NCBI RefSeq assembly: GCF_017874035.1
Contig: NZ_JAGGKV010000005.1
Coordinates: 62,001-126,000, forward strand
DNA: 64,000 nucleotides
Origin: Paenibacillus aceris
Lineage (GTDB): Bacteria; Bacillota; Bacilli; Paenibacillales; NBRC-103111
Reading direction: 5' to 3'
Both the position numbers and the translations under genes were made by a program. Positions 41,887-50,853 of the stretch are shown piece by piece; positions within the stretch are counted from its first letter, which is position 1, and each line of letters starts with the position of its first letter. Below the pieces are notes generated by a model. It did no database searches and had not been told where the DNA came from. It saw nothing but the letters and a program-made list of their open reading frames with translations.

Positions 41887-43665
41887 ATGCGACAATATAT
41901 AAGAAAATCCCTGCAAGTAAAACTTACCGTCATGATGCTTTTGGCTACGACTATTCCGCTGATACTTCTCGGGGCATTTTCTTTCTTTACTTCGGCTCGG
42001 ATTAGCGAAGAGAAAACGAAGCAAACCGGGATGGATGCCATTAGCCGTATTCAAACGAACGTCCGGTTTATCACGAAGGATATCGAGGAGATGTCGATCT
42101 TTCTCACAGGAGATAAGGACGTCCAGCAGTACATGAGCGATTTCGATTACGATTCTCCCGAACGCGAGCGCATTCTGACTTTGACGACGAATCTTATTCA
42201 ATCGAAGGCCTATATATCCAATATTTCGATTTATTCCAAAAACAAAACGACACCGCTGCACACGCAAAATATATACTCCTCCAATTTGTCAAAGGTGATA
42301 GAGGACTGGAATATTAGCGGCAAAAAGTGGACTACCCTATATTTGGCGCATTCGATGAACGGACCGGAATATACGTTCTCCTTCTTGCGGGCTGTCAAGA
42401 GCACAAATAACTTCGAGCCTCTAGGCTTTATCTGCATCAGTGTGAATGTGCAAGAGCTGTCCGGCTATTTCGATAAGCCGAATTTCGGTGTGGGAGGAGG
42501 GGATCTGCTGCTGCTCGACACACAAGGCGTTGTCATCTCGGGGAACAAGAAGGACTGGCTCTCCCGGCAATGGGATGCGCTATTCCCCGGTTCCGAACAG
42601 GCAGAATGGAAGAAGAAACAGGATACGTTTACCTATGGCGGGGAAGACAACAAACAGACGGTTCTCTATCAGCACATACCGGATCTCAATTGGACGCTGG
42701 TCGGACTCGTACCGTACGAGCTCTATACGGAGGAGTACCGCTACATCTGGCTGTTGACGGGGAGCGCAGTAAGCTTGGCGGCATTGTTGACGTTTGGTTT
42801 GAATTTGTTTTTCATACGCCACGTTACAAAGCCGTTAAAGGTGCTGCGGCGGCTTCTTGTACGAATCGATCCGAACGAGCCCATACCGCTCTATCAGTTC
42901 GAATCTCCGGACGAGGTGGGTCAGCTTGTCGGCAGCTACAATCAGCTGGGGGAGCATATTAAGAAGCTGAAGGAGCGGCTAATCAAAATGGAAAGCCGAA
43001 AAAAAGAAGCGGACATCCGTGCACTGCAGTCACAAATCAACCCGCACTTTTTATACAATACACTTTCATCCGTTCATTGGATCGCGTTGATAAGCAATGA
43101 ACACCGGATTGCCGAGATGGTCGGTGCGCTTAGCGATTTTCTCCGATTTAGCTTAAATAAAGGAAACGACTATTGCTCAGTAGGACAAGAAATCTTGCAT
43201 GTCAAAAATTATGCGGTCATTCAATCCATCCGTTTTCCTAATACATTCGATCTGGAGTTCGACATTGACCATCGGATTGAAGACCTGCCTATGCTAAAGC
43301 TTCTTCTGCAGCCTTTGGTGGAAAATGCGATGATTCACGGCATGCAAAAGGTTAAGCGGAGGGGTACCATTTATGTCAGCGCAGTTAAGGAAGACAGGGG
43401 TATTCGCTTTTCAGTATTGGATGACGGCGTCGGTATGCCGCAGCCTGTGCTTGACAAGCTGATCGCTGATATACAGCAATCGATGGATCAACAGCCAAGT
43501 GTCCCCTTCGGAAGCTACGGGCTGCGAAACGTGAATGAGAGGCTTCTGCTCCATTACGGGCCATCTGCTGAATTGGCCATTGAAAGCCAGGAAGATCAGG
43601 GAACTAGGATATCGTTCATCATTCCGGTAAAGGAGAATAGACATGAAAATTATGATCGTCGATGA
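41887..43665 (+). CDS. YesM-type sensor histidine kinase
   Basis: 592 residues: N-terminal membrane helix (about 12-34), extracellular dCACHE-like sensor, second helix (about 285-310), HAMP, then a His_kinase domain with the phospho-acceptor in QSQINPHFLYNTLSSVHW and a HATPase domain with PLVENAMIHGM, DDGVGMP and SYGLRNVNERL. A LytS/YesM-class sensor. It overlaps the response-regulator gene by 23 bases. Ligand probably a sugar, given the flanking binding proteins. Confidence 0.93.
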   Translation: MRQYIRKSLQVKLTVMMLLATTIPLILLGAFSFFTSARISEEKTKQTGMDAISRIQTNVRFITKDIEEMSIFLTGDKDVQQYMSDFDYDSPERERILTLTTNLIQSKAYISNISIYSKNKTTPLHTQNIYSSNLSKVIEDWNISGKKWTTLYLAHSMNGPEYTFSFLRAVKSTNNFEPLGFICISVNVQELSGYFDKPNFGVGGGDLLLLDTQGVVISGNKKDWLSRQWDALFPGSEQAEWKKKQDTFTYGGEDNKQTVLYQHIPDLNWTLVGLVPYELYTEEYRYIWLLTGSAVSLAALLTFGLNLFFIRHVTKPLKVLRRLLVRIDPNEPIPLYQFESPDEVGQLVGSYNQLGEHIKKLKERLIKMESRKKEADIRALQSQINPHFLYNTLSSVHWIALISNEHRIAEMVGALSDFLRFSLNKGNDYCSVGQEILHVKNYAVIQSIRFPNTFDLEFDIDHRIEDLPMLKLLLQPLVENAMIHGMQKVKRRGTIYVSAVKEDRGIRFSVLDDGVGMPQPVLDKLIADIQQSMDQQPSVPFGSYGLRNVNERLLLHYGPSAELAIESQEDQGTRISFIIPVKENRHENYDRR

Positions 43666-45184
43666 TGAAGCTATTATTCGGGAGGGCCTTTCCAAGGTTA
43701 TCGACTGGAAGCAGCTCGGGTTTACCTTCCTGCCGCCTGCCGAGTCCGCTGAGGAGGCTTTGGAGCGGATGCCGGCGGAAAGGCCGGATCTGATCCTGTC
43801 AGATATCCGCATGTTCGGAAAAGACGGATTAACAATGGCTAAAGAAGCGAAGGAGCTATTGCCTGGCGTAGAGATCATTATGCTGACAGGCTATGATGAC
43901 TTTGAATATATGCAACAAGCAATTCGCAACGAGGTGAGTGACTATTTGCTGAAAACAAGCCGGCCGGCAGATATTATTCAAGCCGTGCACCGTGCTGTGC
44001 AGCGCATCCGCAATAAGTGGGAAACACAGAATCAAGCGAATCTGAAAGATAAAGAAATACGAAAACGGTGGCTTGAAAAACTGCTGACGGAAGGCATAAA
44101 CGAGGGAAATCATCTGCTTAACGACTACTTTCCGCTCTTAAAGCCAGAAGAGATGCAGCTTCAGGTGCTTTTGATCAAGGCGGCAGGGTGGGGGGATAAA
44201 GAAAGTAACAGACCGTTGCTGCAATTTGCGGTCGATAACATGCTGCGCGAGATGATTCCTTGCGAAACGATGCATATGACCTCCACACTGGCAGTTGTAT
44301 TAAGGGTCGAGGAAGGTTGGCGTGTGGAAGGGCGATACCGGACATTATTGGCCAAAATCGAACAATTGCTGAAGTGTACACTTTATTGCGCAGTAGGCAC
44401 TCCGGTAAACAGCGGGAATGAGCTGCATATTTCTTATAGGAACGCGGTACAGGCGTCGAAATTTTGGACGATGTACGTGCAGGAACGGATTTGGAGTTAT
44501 GAGTTAATCAAGACACGTAAGGGCTGGAGAACGCTCTGCTCCCGCGAAGAAGAATCCGAGCTCTCGCAGCAGCTGCTGTCAGGTGATGAACTGCGGCTTA
44601 ACCAATGGATTGGCTCCCGCATTTCCGAATATTTGGTGCATCCCGATGCGACTTACGATTCGTTATCTTCGTATATTCAATCGCTTGCGATATCCGGTTT
44701 TCGCTGGCTGGAGAGGGTGGCAAGCGAATCCGAAACAGGCCAAGCGCAGATCTCCGATTTCACCTCTTGGGGAGAAGCGAACGGCGAGACCACGCTTCGC
44801 GATTCGCTGCAGCATTACCTGCATGCCTTGATGAATGTATACCGGCAGAGCCTGTCCAAGGGACCGACTGGTTACGTAGAGCGCGTCATCTCTTTCGTGA
44901 GAGCCAATATAGGCAGCCAGAAGCTGACCTTGGTCCAGGCCGCACGCCACGTGCATCTTCATCCGGGCCATCTTAGCGAGGTTTTTAAAAAGGAGACCGG
45001 CAGCAACTTTATCGATTTTCTGGTGAAGCAGAAGCTGGAACTCGCCAGGGAAATGCTGAAGGATCCGTCAGTCAAAGTAAGCGATATTTCGCGGTCGCTA
45101 GGATACGAAGATGTCAAATATTTCAGCCAGCTGTTCCGTAAGCATTTCGGTCAAACCCCTTCGGAGTACCGGGAACAAGTCTAA
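43643..45184 (+). CDS. YesN-type response regulator with AraC DNA-binding domain
   Basis: 513 residues: receiver domain with DDE at 7-9 and phospho-acceptor Asp54 in LILSDIRM, a long middle region, and a C-terminal AraC double helix-turn-helix (KLTLVQAARHVHLHPGHLSEVFKK, VKVSDISRSLGYEDVKYFSQLFRK, ending GQTPSEYRE). Strong AAAGGAG before ATG 43643. Partner of the preceding kinase; probable activator of the importer operon that starts 137 bases downstream. Confidence 0.94.
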   Translation: MKIMIVDDEAIIREGLSKVIDWKQLGFTFLPPAESAEEALERMPAERPDLILSDIRMFGKDGLTMAKEAKELLPGVEIIMLTGYDDFEYMQQAIRNEVSDYLLKTSRPADIIQAVHRAVQRIRNKWETQNQANLKDKEIRKRWLEKLLTEGINEGNHLLNDYFPLLKPEEMQLQVLLIKAAGWGDKESNRPLLQFAVDNMLREMIPCETMHMTSTLAVVLRVEEGWRVEGRYRTLLAKIEQLLKCTLYCAVGTPVNSGNELHISYRNAVQASKFWTMYVQERIWSYELIKTRKGWRTLCSREEESELSQQLLSGDELRLNQWIGSRISEYLVHPDATYDSLSSYIQSLAISGFRWLERVASESETGQAQISDFTSWGEANGETTLRDSLQHYLHALMNVYRQSLSKGPTGYVERVISFVRANIGSQKLTLVQAARHVHLHPGHLSEVFKKETGSNFIDFLVKQKLELAREMLKDPSVKVSDISRSLGYEDVKYFSQLFRKHFGQTPSEYREQV

Positions 45185-45320
45185 CCGAAAATTTTCTAAC
45201 CTTGATACGAATATTCTCCCCTTTAGAGATACTAGAATTATCCTTACAATTAAAACAGAAACAACGAACAAGACTACAAGATACATGGCTTTCAAGTTCA
45301 AACTACTGGGGAGGTTGGCT

Positions 45321-46631
45321 ATGAAGAAGGTAGCAGCATCGATTACGGTATTATCTATGATGTTTTTGGCAGCGTGCGGGAGCTCACCATCTACCACTGT
45401 GAAACAAGACACACCGGCCGAAACGAAAACGGCAAGCACAGGGCAATCCGGCGAGAAGAAAACGTTGGAGTTTTGGTACATCGATCCCGGCGATAAAGAA
45501 AAAGTATACTTGGAAGCGGTCGAACGATTTAAAAAGAAACATCCTGATGTGGAAGTCAAATCGCTGCAAACGCCTAACGACACCTATAAGCAAAAGTTTG
45601 CCGTAGCCATGTCCGGAGGTACTCCACCCGACGTCTTCCATTCCTGGGGCGGAGGTTGGCTGAAGGAATTTGTTGATCAAGGTAATGTTCTGGATATTAC
45701 TGGGAAGTTTGACGCGAACAATTTCAGCAAGGTTGCGCTCGATAACGCGACCTTTGGCGGAAAGACGTACGGCTTGCCTCTTGGTTTGAGTATAGCCGAA
45801 TTTTGGTACAACAAGGAGATTTTTGAGAAGAACGGACTCAAGCCTCCAGCTACTTGGGATGAGTTCACGAAGGTCATCGATACGCTAAAGCAGAATAAAG
45901 TGATCCCCCTCGCCTTAACGAATCAGTCCAAATGGCCGGGAGCTTATTATCTGATGTATTTTGCCGATCGCCTGGAAGGTTCTGATTTGTTCAATAGCGC
46001 ATTAGGGCGTAAAGGCAGAGGGTTTGACGACCAGGGGTATGTGAAGGCAGGCCAATATATCCAGGACCTTGTCAAGCGGGATGCTTTCAACAAAGGGTTT
46101 AACGGCGTTCCTTACGACGCCGGCGCAGGACGCCAGCTTCTCTATACAGGTCAAGCGGCGATCATGCTGATGTCCAATTCGATTGTTAACAATGTACGGC
46201 AGGAGAAGCCGGATTTCGAGAAAAAGCTGGACTTCTTCCCATTCCCGTCGTTACCAGGCGGTAAAGGAGATACTTCCAGTTTACAGGGCGCTACAGCACC
46301 GGTGTGGTCAGTTTCCAAGAAGTCGAAAAACCCGGAGCTGGCGATCGAATTGGTGAAGGAATTATCCACCGTGGAAACAGCGCAGGCTTATTCGGATCGT
46401 ACGGGTAGCGTCGTTGCGGTGAACGGTGTGAATTATAAGGATGATTACGCCAAGCGAATAGCCGAACAGGTCAAGCAAGCGAAGTCGATTTTCTGGCCTT
46501 ATGACCAGACGCTGCCGCCGGATCTTGGCGAGCTGCATAAGGATACAACGCAAGGGGTGTTCGGATTGTCGATCACGCCTGAAGAGGCGGCCAAGAAAAT
46601 GGAAGAGAAGGCCAAACAAATGCTCAAGTAA
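45321..46631 (+). CDS. ABC transporter sugar-binding lipoprotein
   Basis: 436 residues with lipobox FLAAC and a family 1 solute-binding fold (LEFWYIDPGDKEKVYLEAVERF, GGTPPDVFHSWGGGWLKEF). ATG 45321 has GGGGAGG six bases upstream and starts the signal peptide; the frame is open to 45111 but that region overlaps the regulator gene. First gene of the importer operon with two permeases. The shared MsmK-type ATPase is not encoded here. Confidence 0.92.
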   Translation: MKKVAASITVLSMMFLAACGSSPSTTVKQDTPAETKTASTGQSGEKKTLEFWYIDPGDKEKVYLEAVERFKKKHPDVEVKSLQTPNDTYKQKFAVAMSGGTPPDVFHSWGGGWLKEFVDQGNVLDITGKFDANNFSKVALDNATFGGKTYGLPLGLSIAEFWYNKEIFEKNGLKPPATWDEFTKVIDTLKQNKVIPLALTNQSKWPGAYYLMYFADRLEGSDLFNSALGRKGRGFDDQGYVKAGQYIQDLVKRDAFNKGFNGVPYDAGAGRQLLYTGQAAIMLMSNSIVNNVRQEKPDFEKKLDFFPFPSLPGGKGDTSSLQGATAPVWSVSKKSKNPELAIELVKELSTVETAQAYSDRTGSVVAVNGVNYKDDYAKRIAEQVKQAKSIFWPYDQTLPPDLGELHKDTTQGVFGLSITPEEAAKKMEEKAKQMLK

Positions 46632-46643
46632 TTTCATCGGTAC

Positions 46644-46677
46644 AATAAGGGGGGATGCGTAATCCCCCCCCCTTATT
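46644..46677 (+). terminator. G/C-tract hairpin between binding protein and permease
   Basis: AATAAGGGGGGAT and ATCCCCCCCCCTTATT form a very stable stem with a five-base loop. It is likely a partial terminator or 3' stabiliser that lets the binding protein be made in excess of the permeases. Homopolymer G6 and C9 tracts are also slippage-prone. Confidence 0.65.
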
Positions 46678-46701
46678 TCTAAAAAGAAGGATGTGAGGAT
46701 T

Positions 46702-47637
46702 ATGGATACTACGATTGCGGCTTCTGTGGACAACAAGTCCCGACTGGCAATGACAAAGAAAAAGGTCTGGTCCAAGAGGATGACTGTCGTGTGGTTCATT
46801 GCGCCAGCGCTTCTCGTATATCTTGTCTACATTTTATATCCAATCTACGGGACCTTCTACTACAGCCTCTTTGATTGGAAGGGCGGCCCCGCTAAAACCT
46901 ATGTCGGTTTTGATAATTATACCCGACTCTTCGCTGAAGCGGAGTTTTGGACCTCTCTTGCGAATAACCTTAAGGTTGTATTCTCCTCTGTATTTATTCA
47001 AATCCCCTTGGGGCTGCTTATGGCGCTATTGCTTTTCTCTTCCATTCGAGGACTGCGTTTTTTTCAAACGGTTTACTTTATGCCCTTTCTCATGTCTACC
47101 GTGGCGATCGGTATGCTCTGGATATTTATTTTTGATCCGTTAAACGGTTCCCTCAACAAGCTGATTGGGCTCTTCGGCATGGAGAATGTCGCTTGGCTGA
47201 GTGAAGGCAAAACGGCGATGGCCTCCATTCTGATGGTTATCGTTTGGCAGTTTGCACCCTTTTACATGATTTTGTTCAAGGCGGCGATGGTTGGCATTTC
47301 AGAGGATTTATACGAGGCTGCTTCTATAGACGGAGCGGGAGCATGGGCGCGTTTTACCCATATCACTTTCCCAATGCTTGTACCTACGATTGTGAGTTCT
47401 TCGATTTTGGCCGTGGTAGGCTCTTTAAAAGCATTTGATATTTTCTATATCATGACGGGCGGCGGACCCAATAATGCTACGGAATTATTAGGGATTTACA
47501 TGTATAAACAAGCTTTTATCAATTTTAATATGGGGTATGCCAGTGCAATTGCGTTCATGATGTTCCTGATTGCCTTTTTGGCAGGCGGTATCATTCAATA
47601 TGTCGAATACAACCGGAAAAAGAAGGGGGCCTACTAA
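46702..47637 (+). CDS. Sugar ABC transporter permease
   Basis: About 311 residues, MalF/UgpA-like permease with six helices, FIAPALLVYLVYILYPIYGTF at the start and the EAA loop YEAASIDGAGAWARFTHITFPML. ATG 46702 is chosen (GTG 46693 is in the ribosome site region). The stop overlaps the next start (TAATG). Confidence 0.92.
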   Translation: MDTTIAASVDNKSRLAMTKKKVWSKRMTVVWFIAPALLVYLVYILYPIYGTFYYSLFDWKGGPAKTYVGFDNYTRLFAEAEFWTSLANNLKVVFSSVFIQIPLGLLMALLLFSSIRGLRFFQTVYFMPFLMSTVAIGMLWIFIFDPLNGSLNKLIGLFGMENVAWLSEGKTAMASILMVIVWQFAPFYMILFKAAMVGISEDLYEAASIDGAGAWARFTHITFPMLVPTIVSSSILAVVGSLKAFDIFYIMTGGGPNNATELLGIYMYKQAFINFNMGYASAIAFMMFLIAFLAGGIIQYVEYNRKKKGAY

Positions 47638-48458
47638 TGGCGATTCGCGCTCTCAAATCCGTGCCGTTATATGCATTTGCCGTCATACTGCTAGGTTTCA
47701 CCGGTTACCCCTTCTTATATATGGTCATGACGTCCTTTAAAACGCAGGAGATGTTCTTCACGGATCCGTTTTCCTTATTCACAACCATCCGATTTGACAA
47801 CTACTTGCTTGCGTTTCGAATGGGCCTCACCGGTTATTTTATGAACAGCGTTTATATTTCGGTTTTGTCTGTGTTACTGATTGTATTGTTAGCCGCCTGG
47901 GCGAGCTATCCAATAAGCCGTATGCGTTTCGGATTAAGCAAGCCGCTTTTCATGCTTTTTGTGGCCGGGATGATGCTGCCAATTCACTCCACACTAATTC
48001 CGATCTTTAAATTGACGAAAGATATGGGCATCTATGATTCGTTATTGGCACTCGTTGGGCCGTATGTCGGTTTTGGGCTGCCGATTTCGATATTCATCTT
48101 AACGCAGTTTATGTCCGAGCTGCCCCGTGAGGTGGAGGAAGCGGCAGAAATTGACGGCTGTTCGCATGGCCGTATTTTCTGGAGCATCATTCTTCCCATG
48201 CTGACTCCCGCTATTGCGACGATCGTCATTTACAATTTTATTCATATCTGGACGGAGTTTGGTTTTGCCCTGGTATTACTTAATAGTCCTGAGCACATGA
48301 CGCTCCCTCTTGGAATGCAAAAGTTTTACGGCGAGCTTACCGTTAATGTTCCAGCCTTAATGGCGGCTTTGACGATGGCAAGCCTGCCGATCCTGCTCGT
48401 ATATTTCTTGGCACAGGAAAAAATCGTATCCGGGTTGACTGGTGGAGCTGTGAAATAA
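47637..48458 (+). CDS. Carbohydrate ABC transporter permease
   Basis: 273-residue MalG-like permease with EEAAEIDGCSHGRIFWSIILPML as the docking loop. Coupled to the preceding permease by start-stop overlap and followed 29 bases later by a TIM-barrel epimerase. Confidence 0.93.
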   Translation: MAIRALKSVPLYAFAVILLGFTGYPFLYMVMTSFKTQEMFFTDPFSLFTTIRFDNYLLAFRMGLTGYFMNSVYISVLSVLLIVLLAAWASYPISRMRFGLSKPLFMLFVAGMMLPIHSTLIPIFKLTKDMGIYDSLLALVGPYVGFGLPISIFILTQFMSELPREVEEAAEIDGCSHGRIFWSIILPMLTPAIATIVIYNFIHIWTEFGFALVLLNSPEHMTLPLGMQKFYGELTVNVPALMAALTMASLPILLVYFLAQEKIVSGLTGGAVK

Positions 48459-48487
48459 ACTTTATAAGGATAGGAGTTCGATACGGA

Positions 48488-49345
48488 ATGGAAATTGGCA
48501 TCAATTTATTTTCTGTGAATCAGGCCTTAAATGAGGATTATTTTAAAACCCTGGAACGGGTAGCGGAGTGCGGTTACAGAAACGTCGAGTTGATAGCTAC
48601 CAATAAGCACGGCGCCAGATTTGGCGATACAATCCCTTTGCCTGCTTTGAAGAAGAAACTTGCTGAGCTGGGCTTAAACCCAATTGCCGCTCATGAAGGG
48701 ATCATGCCGGGGGTAAATCTGAATGAGGTGGATTGGGATTCTATCATAAAGTACAATTATGAGCTTGGCGTTAACCGGATTGTTATTCCGATTCTTCGTA
48801 TAGACACTATTCATGATACCTTAACAACAGCGGAGCAGTTGAACAAGATCGGAATCAATTGCCGGGAAAACGGTATCCAATTATATATACACAATCATGC
48901 GCTTGAATTTAAAAAGGAAGATGACACAACGTTGTTCCATCTACTGGTAGAGAATACGGACCCCTCCAACCTTAAGGTCGAGTTAGATCTGGTTTGGGTT
49001 ACAAGGGGAGGAAACGAGCCTGTCGCTGTACTAGAGTGGCTAGGGGAGCGTTGCGACATGGTTCATCAGAGAGACTTGAAGAAGGACATTTCCTATCCTA
49101 TCAATATTTTTGATGAATTAACCGAAGCTGATAAGGGGCTGACCTATCAAGACCTGCATATGAAGTATAGACGGCCTGATCTGTTTGTAGATCTTGGAAC
49201 AGGAAGTTTCGATTTTGAGCAGGTGTATCGAAAAATCAAACAGTTGGGCTATGTGAAATATGCCTTCGTTGAAAGCGATGGGGAGCGGGCAGACAAGTTC
49301 CGGAGCATTGCGAATGATTTGAATTATTTAAAACAATATATTTGA
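48488..49345 (+). CDS. Sugar phosphate isomerase/epimerase, TIM barrel
   Basis: 285 residues of the xylose-isomerase-like family: IAAHEGI, YIHNHALEF, KVELDLVWVTRGG, VHQRDLKKD and FVESDG segments follow the usual strand-end metal and substrate residues. Distinct from the three family members at the left edge. Co-transcribed with the importer, so it probably converts the imported sugar after or before phosphorylation. Confidence 0.87.
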   Translation: MEIGINLFSVNQALNEDYFKTLERVAECGYRNVELIATNKHGARFGDTIPLPALKKKLAELGLNPIAAHEGIMPGVNLNEVDWDSIIKYNYELGVNRIVIPILRIDTIHDTLTTAEQLNKIGINCRENGIQLYIHNHALEFKKEDDTTLFHLLVENTDPSNLKVELDLVWVTRGGNEPVAVLEWLGERCDMVHQRDLKKDISYPINIFDELTEADKGLTYQDLHMKYRRPDLFVDLGTGSFDFEQVYRKIKQLGYVKYAFVESDGERADKFRSIANDLNYLKQYI

Positions 49346-49354
49346 CATGAAGAA

Positions 49355-49390
49355 AGGAGGGCTCGTTATTTTAAAGCTCCTCCTCTTTTC
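49355..49390 (+). terminator. Imperfect hairpin before AEC gene
   Basis: AGGAGG-GCT and AGC-TCCTCCT pair with one bulge and are followed by CTTTTC; a probable partial terminator. The AGGAGG in the stem could also be an anti-Shine-Dalgarno-type structure. Confidence 0.45.
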
Positions 49391-49416
49391 GTTCGAGAAT
49401 AAAAGGAGTCTGACGC

Positions 49417-50391
49417 ATGGAGAAGCTTTTGATCCCGCTAGGAATCATCGTTGTTGGCCTAATTCTTGGCAAAACGTTGAGAGGACTCTGGGAGAATAAA
49501 AAAATTTTCAAAGACGCACCGCTCGATACATTCTTAAAAAAGACGATTCAGTGGGTTCTATTTTTTGTGAGCCCTTTTATTATTACGGGAGCCTTTTGGA
49601 CGGTAAAGCTAGATAGCTTAAAGCTTATTGTGCTTCCTTTTCTTGGTGTCCTTACTTTAGTAATCGGTGGTCTTTTATCGGTCGGGGTATCAAAATTTCT
49701 GAAACTGGACCGGGCTAAGACAGGTTCTATGTTTGTTTCTGGTTCATTTTCAAATATGGGCAACTTCGGTACTTTTTTCTGTTTTGTGTTCATAGGTGAA
49801 GAAAGTCTGCCCTACATTGCCATGTTTCGCCTGCTGGAGGAATTTCTTTATTATTCCGTTGGCTTTCCAATCGCCAAATCTTTTGGCGATAGTGAGGTTA
49901 TAGATAGGGACAAATCGAAGCTGCGGCATTTGATAAACAATCCATTTATTATAGGATCTTTATTGGCAATTGTACTGGGCTGTTTGTTTAATATGCTCGG
50001 GGTGGAGAGGCCGGCTGTTTACGGGACTATCATTTCTTATATGGTACCGCTCTCGACATTTTTAATCGTTATCCCCATCGGTTTTAATATGAATTTCGCG
50101 GCTCTTCGGAGCTACATAAAAGAATGTTACTCGATTTCACTTGTGAAATTTGTGGCGGTACCGTTGATTATTACTGCGTTAGGGTTTGTGCTTGGGCTCG
50201 GGCAAATTCATGAGAACCTAGTGCTTAAAGTCATGCTGATTTTGTCGGCCATGCCGCCGGCTTTCACCTCTTTGGTACCGCCGCAGCTCTATAAGCTGGA
50301 TACCGATTTGGCAAATTCAAGCTGGCTTTTTAATTCAGGAATGCTAATACTCGTTGCTCCTGTTTTGTATTTGATATTGCGGTCGATTTAG
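49417..50391 (+). CDS. AEC-family transporter (auxin efflux carrier-like permease)
   Basis: 324 residues, about ten membrane helices in two halves, with GSFSNMGNFGTFFCFVFIGEE (the conserved N-rich helix region) and PPAFTSLVPPQLYKLDTDLANSSWL (the second-half counterpart) typical of AEC/Mem_trans carriers. Transports small organic acids or similar. AAAAGGAG precedes ATG 49417. It is 71 bases after the epimerase, possibly exporting or importing a product of the same pathway. Confidence 0.85.
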   Translation: MEKLLIPLGIIVVGLILGKTLRGLWENKKIFKDAPLDTFLKKTIQWVLFFVSPFIITGAFWTVKLDSLKLIVLPFLGVLTLVIGGLLSVGVSKFLKLDRAKTGSMFVSGSFSNMGNFGTFFCFVFIGEESLPYIAMFRLLEEFLYYSVGFPIAKSFGDSEVIDRDKSKLRHLINNPFIIGSLLAIVLGCLFNMLGVERPAVYGTIISYMVPLSTFLIVIPIGFNMNFAALRSYIKECYSISLVKFVAVPLIITALGFVLGLGQIHENLVLKVMLILSAMPPAFTSLVPPQLYKLDTDLANSSWLFNSGMLILVAPVLYLILRSI

Positions 50392-50429
50392 ATGGAGGTT
50401 CGATATGAACGCTTGAAGGGGGATCTAAT

Positions 50430-50621
50430 ATGAATAGTTATTTTTGCGCTCAGTGTAAGATGTTACATGTAAAATCTCTTTCTCCATATGAAACAATCTT
50501 CACATCTGGTTTTCATTGGGTCGATTCAACTTTATATCAAGTCGGTGTATGTAATAAGCAATTTATAATGCCAATAGAAGATACTACTACAAACAACTCG
50601 CACCTGTTAATTCTGGGGTGA
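50430..50621 (+). CDS. Small protein of unknown function
   Basis: 63 residues after a good AAGGGGGAT ribosome site. CAQC at the N terminus and a single later Cys in GVCNKQF suggest a three-Cys metal site. The last codons lie in a terminator hairpin. It may be a real small zinc protein; the ORF is short and no family is recognised. Confidence 0.5.
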   Translation: MNSYFCAQCKMLHVKSLSPYETIFTSGFHWVDSTLYQVGVCNKQFIMPIEDTTTNNSHLLILG

Positions 50622-50632
50622 GTTGTTTTTAT
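50591..50632 (+). terminator. Terminator overlapping small ORF end
   Basis: AAACAACTC-CACC and GGTG-GAGTTGTTT-like arms (one mismatch) are followed by a T-run; the 3' arm begins at the ORF stop codon. Confidence 0.7.
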
Positions 50633-50781
50633 TATTTACGGCTTGCAATAACCAAGTAATGGAATCGTATATCTTGAAGATTTGTCGGAGAGTATCATTC
50701 GCTCCACCGATAATCATTATTTCAGAAAAACGGGCAATATGATCAAATGATTGTAGTGACAACTGAGTTCGTATAATTAGT

Positions 50782-50832
50782 AAAAATTGCCAACTGTATT
50801 GCAATATTAGCATACTGTTGGCAATTTTTTTG
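50782..50832 (-). terminator. Terminator of glycosyltransferase gene
   Basis: Perfect 13-base arms AAAAATTGCCAAC and GTTGGCAATTTTT flank a 23-base loop, usable in both directions, just beyond the minus-strand glycosyltransferase stop. Confidence 0.75.
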
Positions 50833-50853
50833 GTGGAAAATGGACAATCCATG

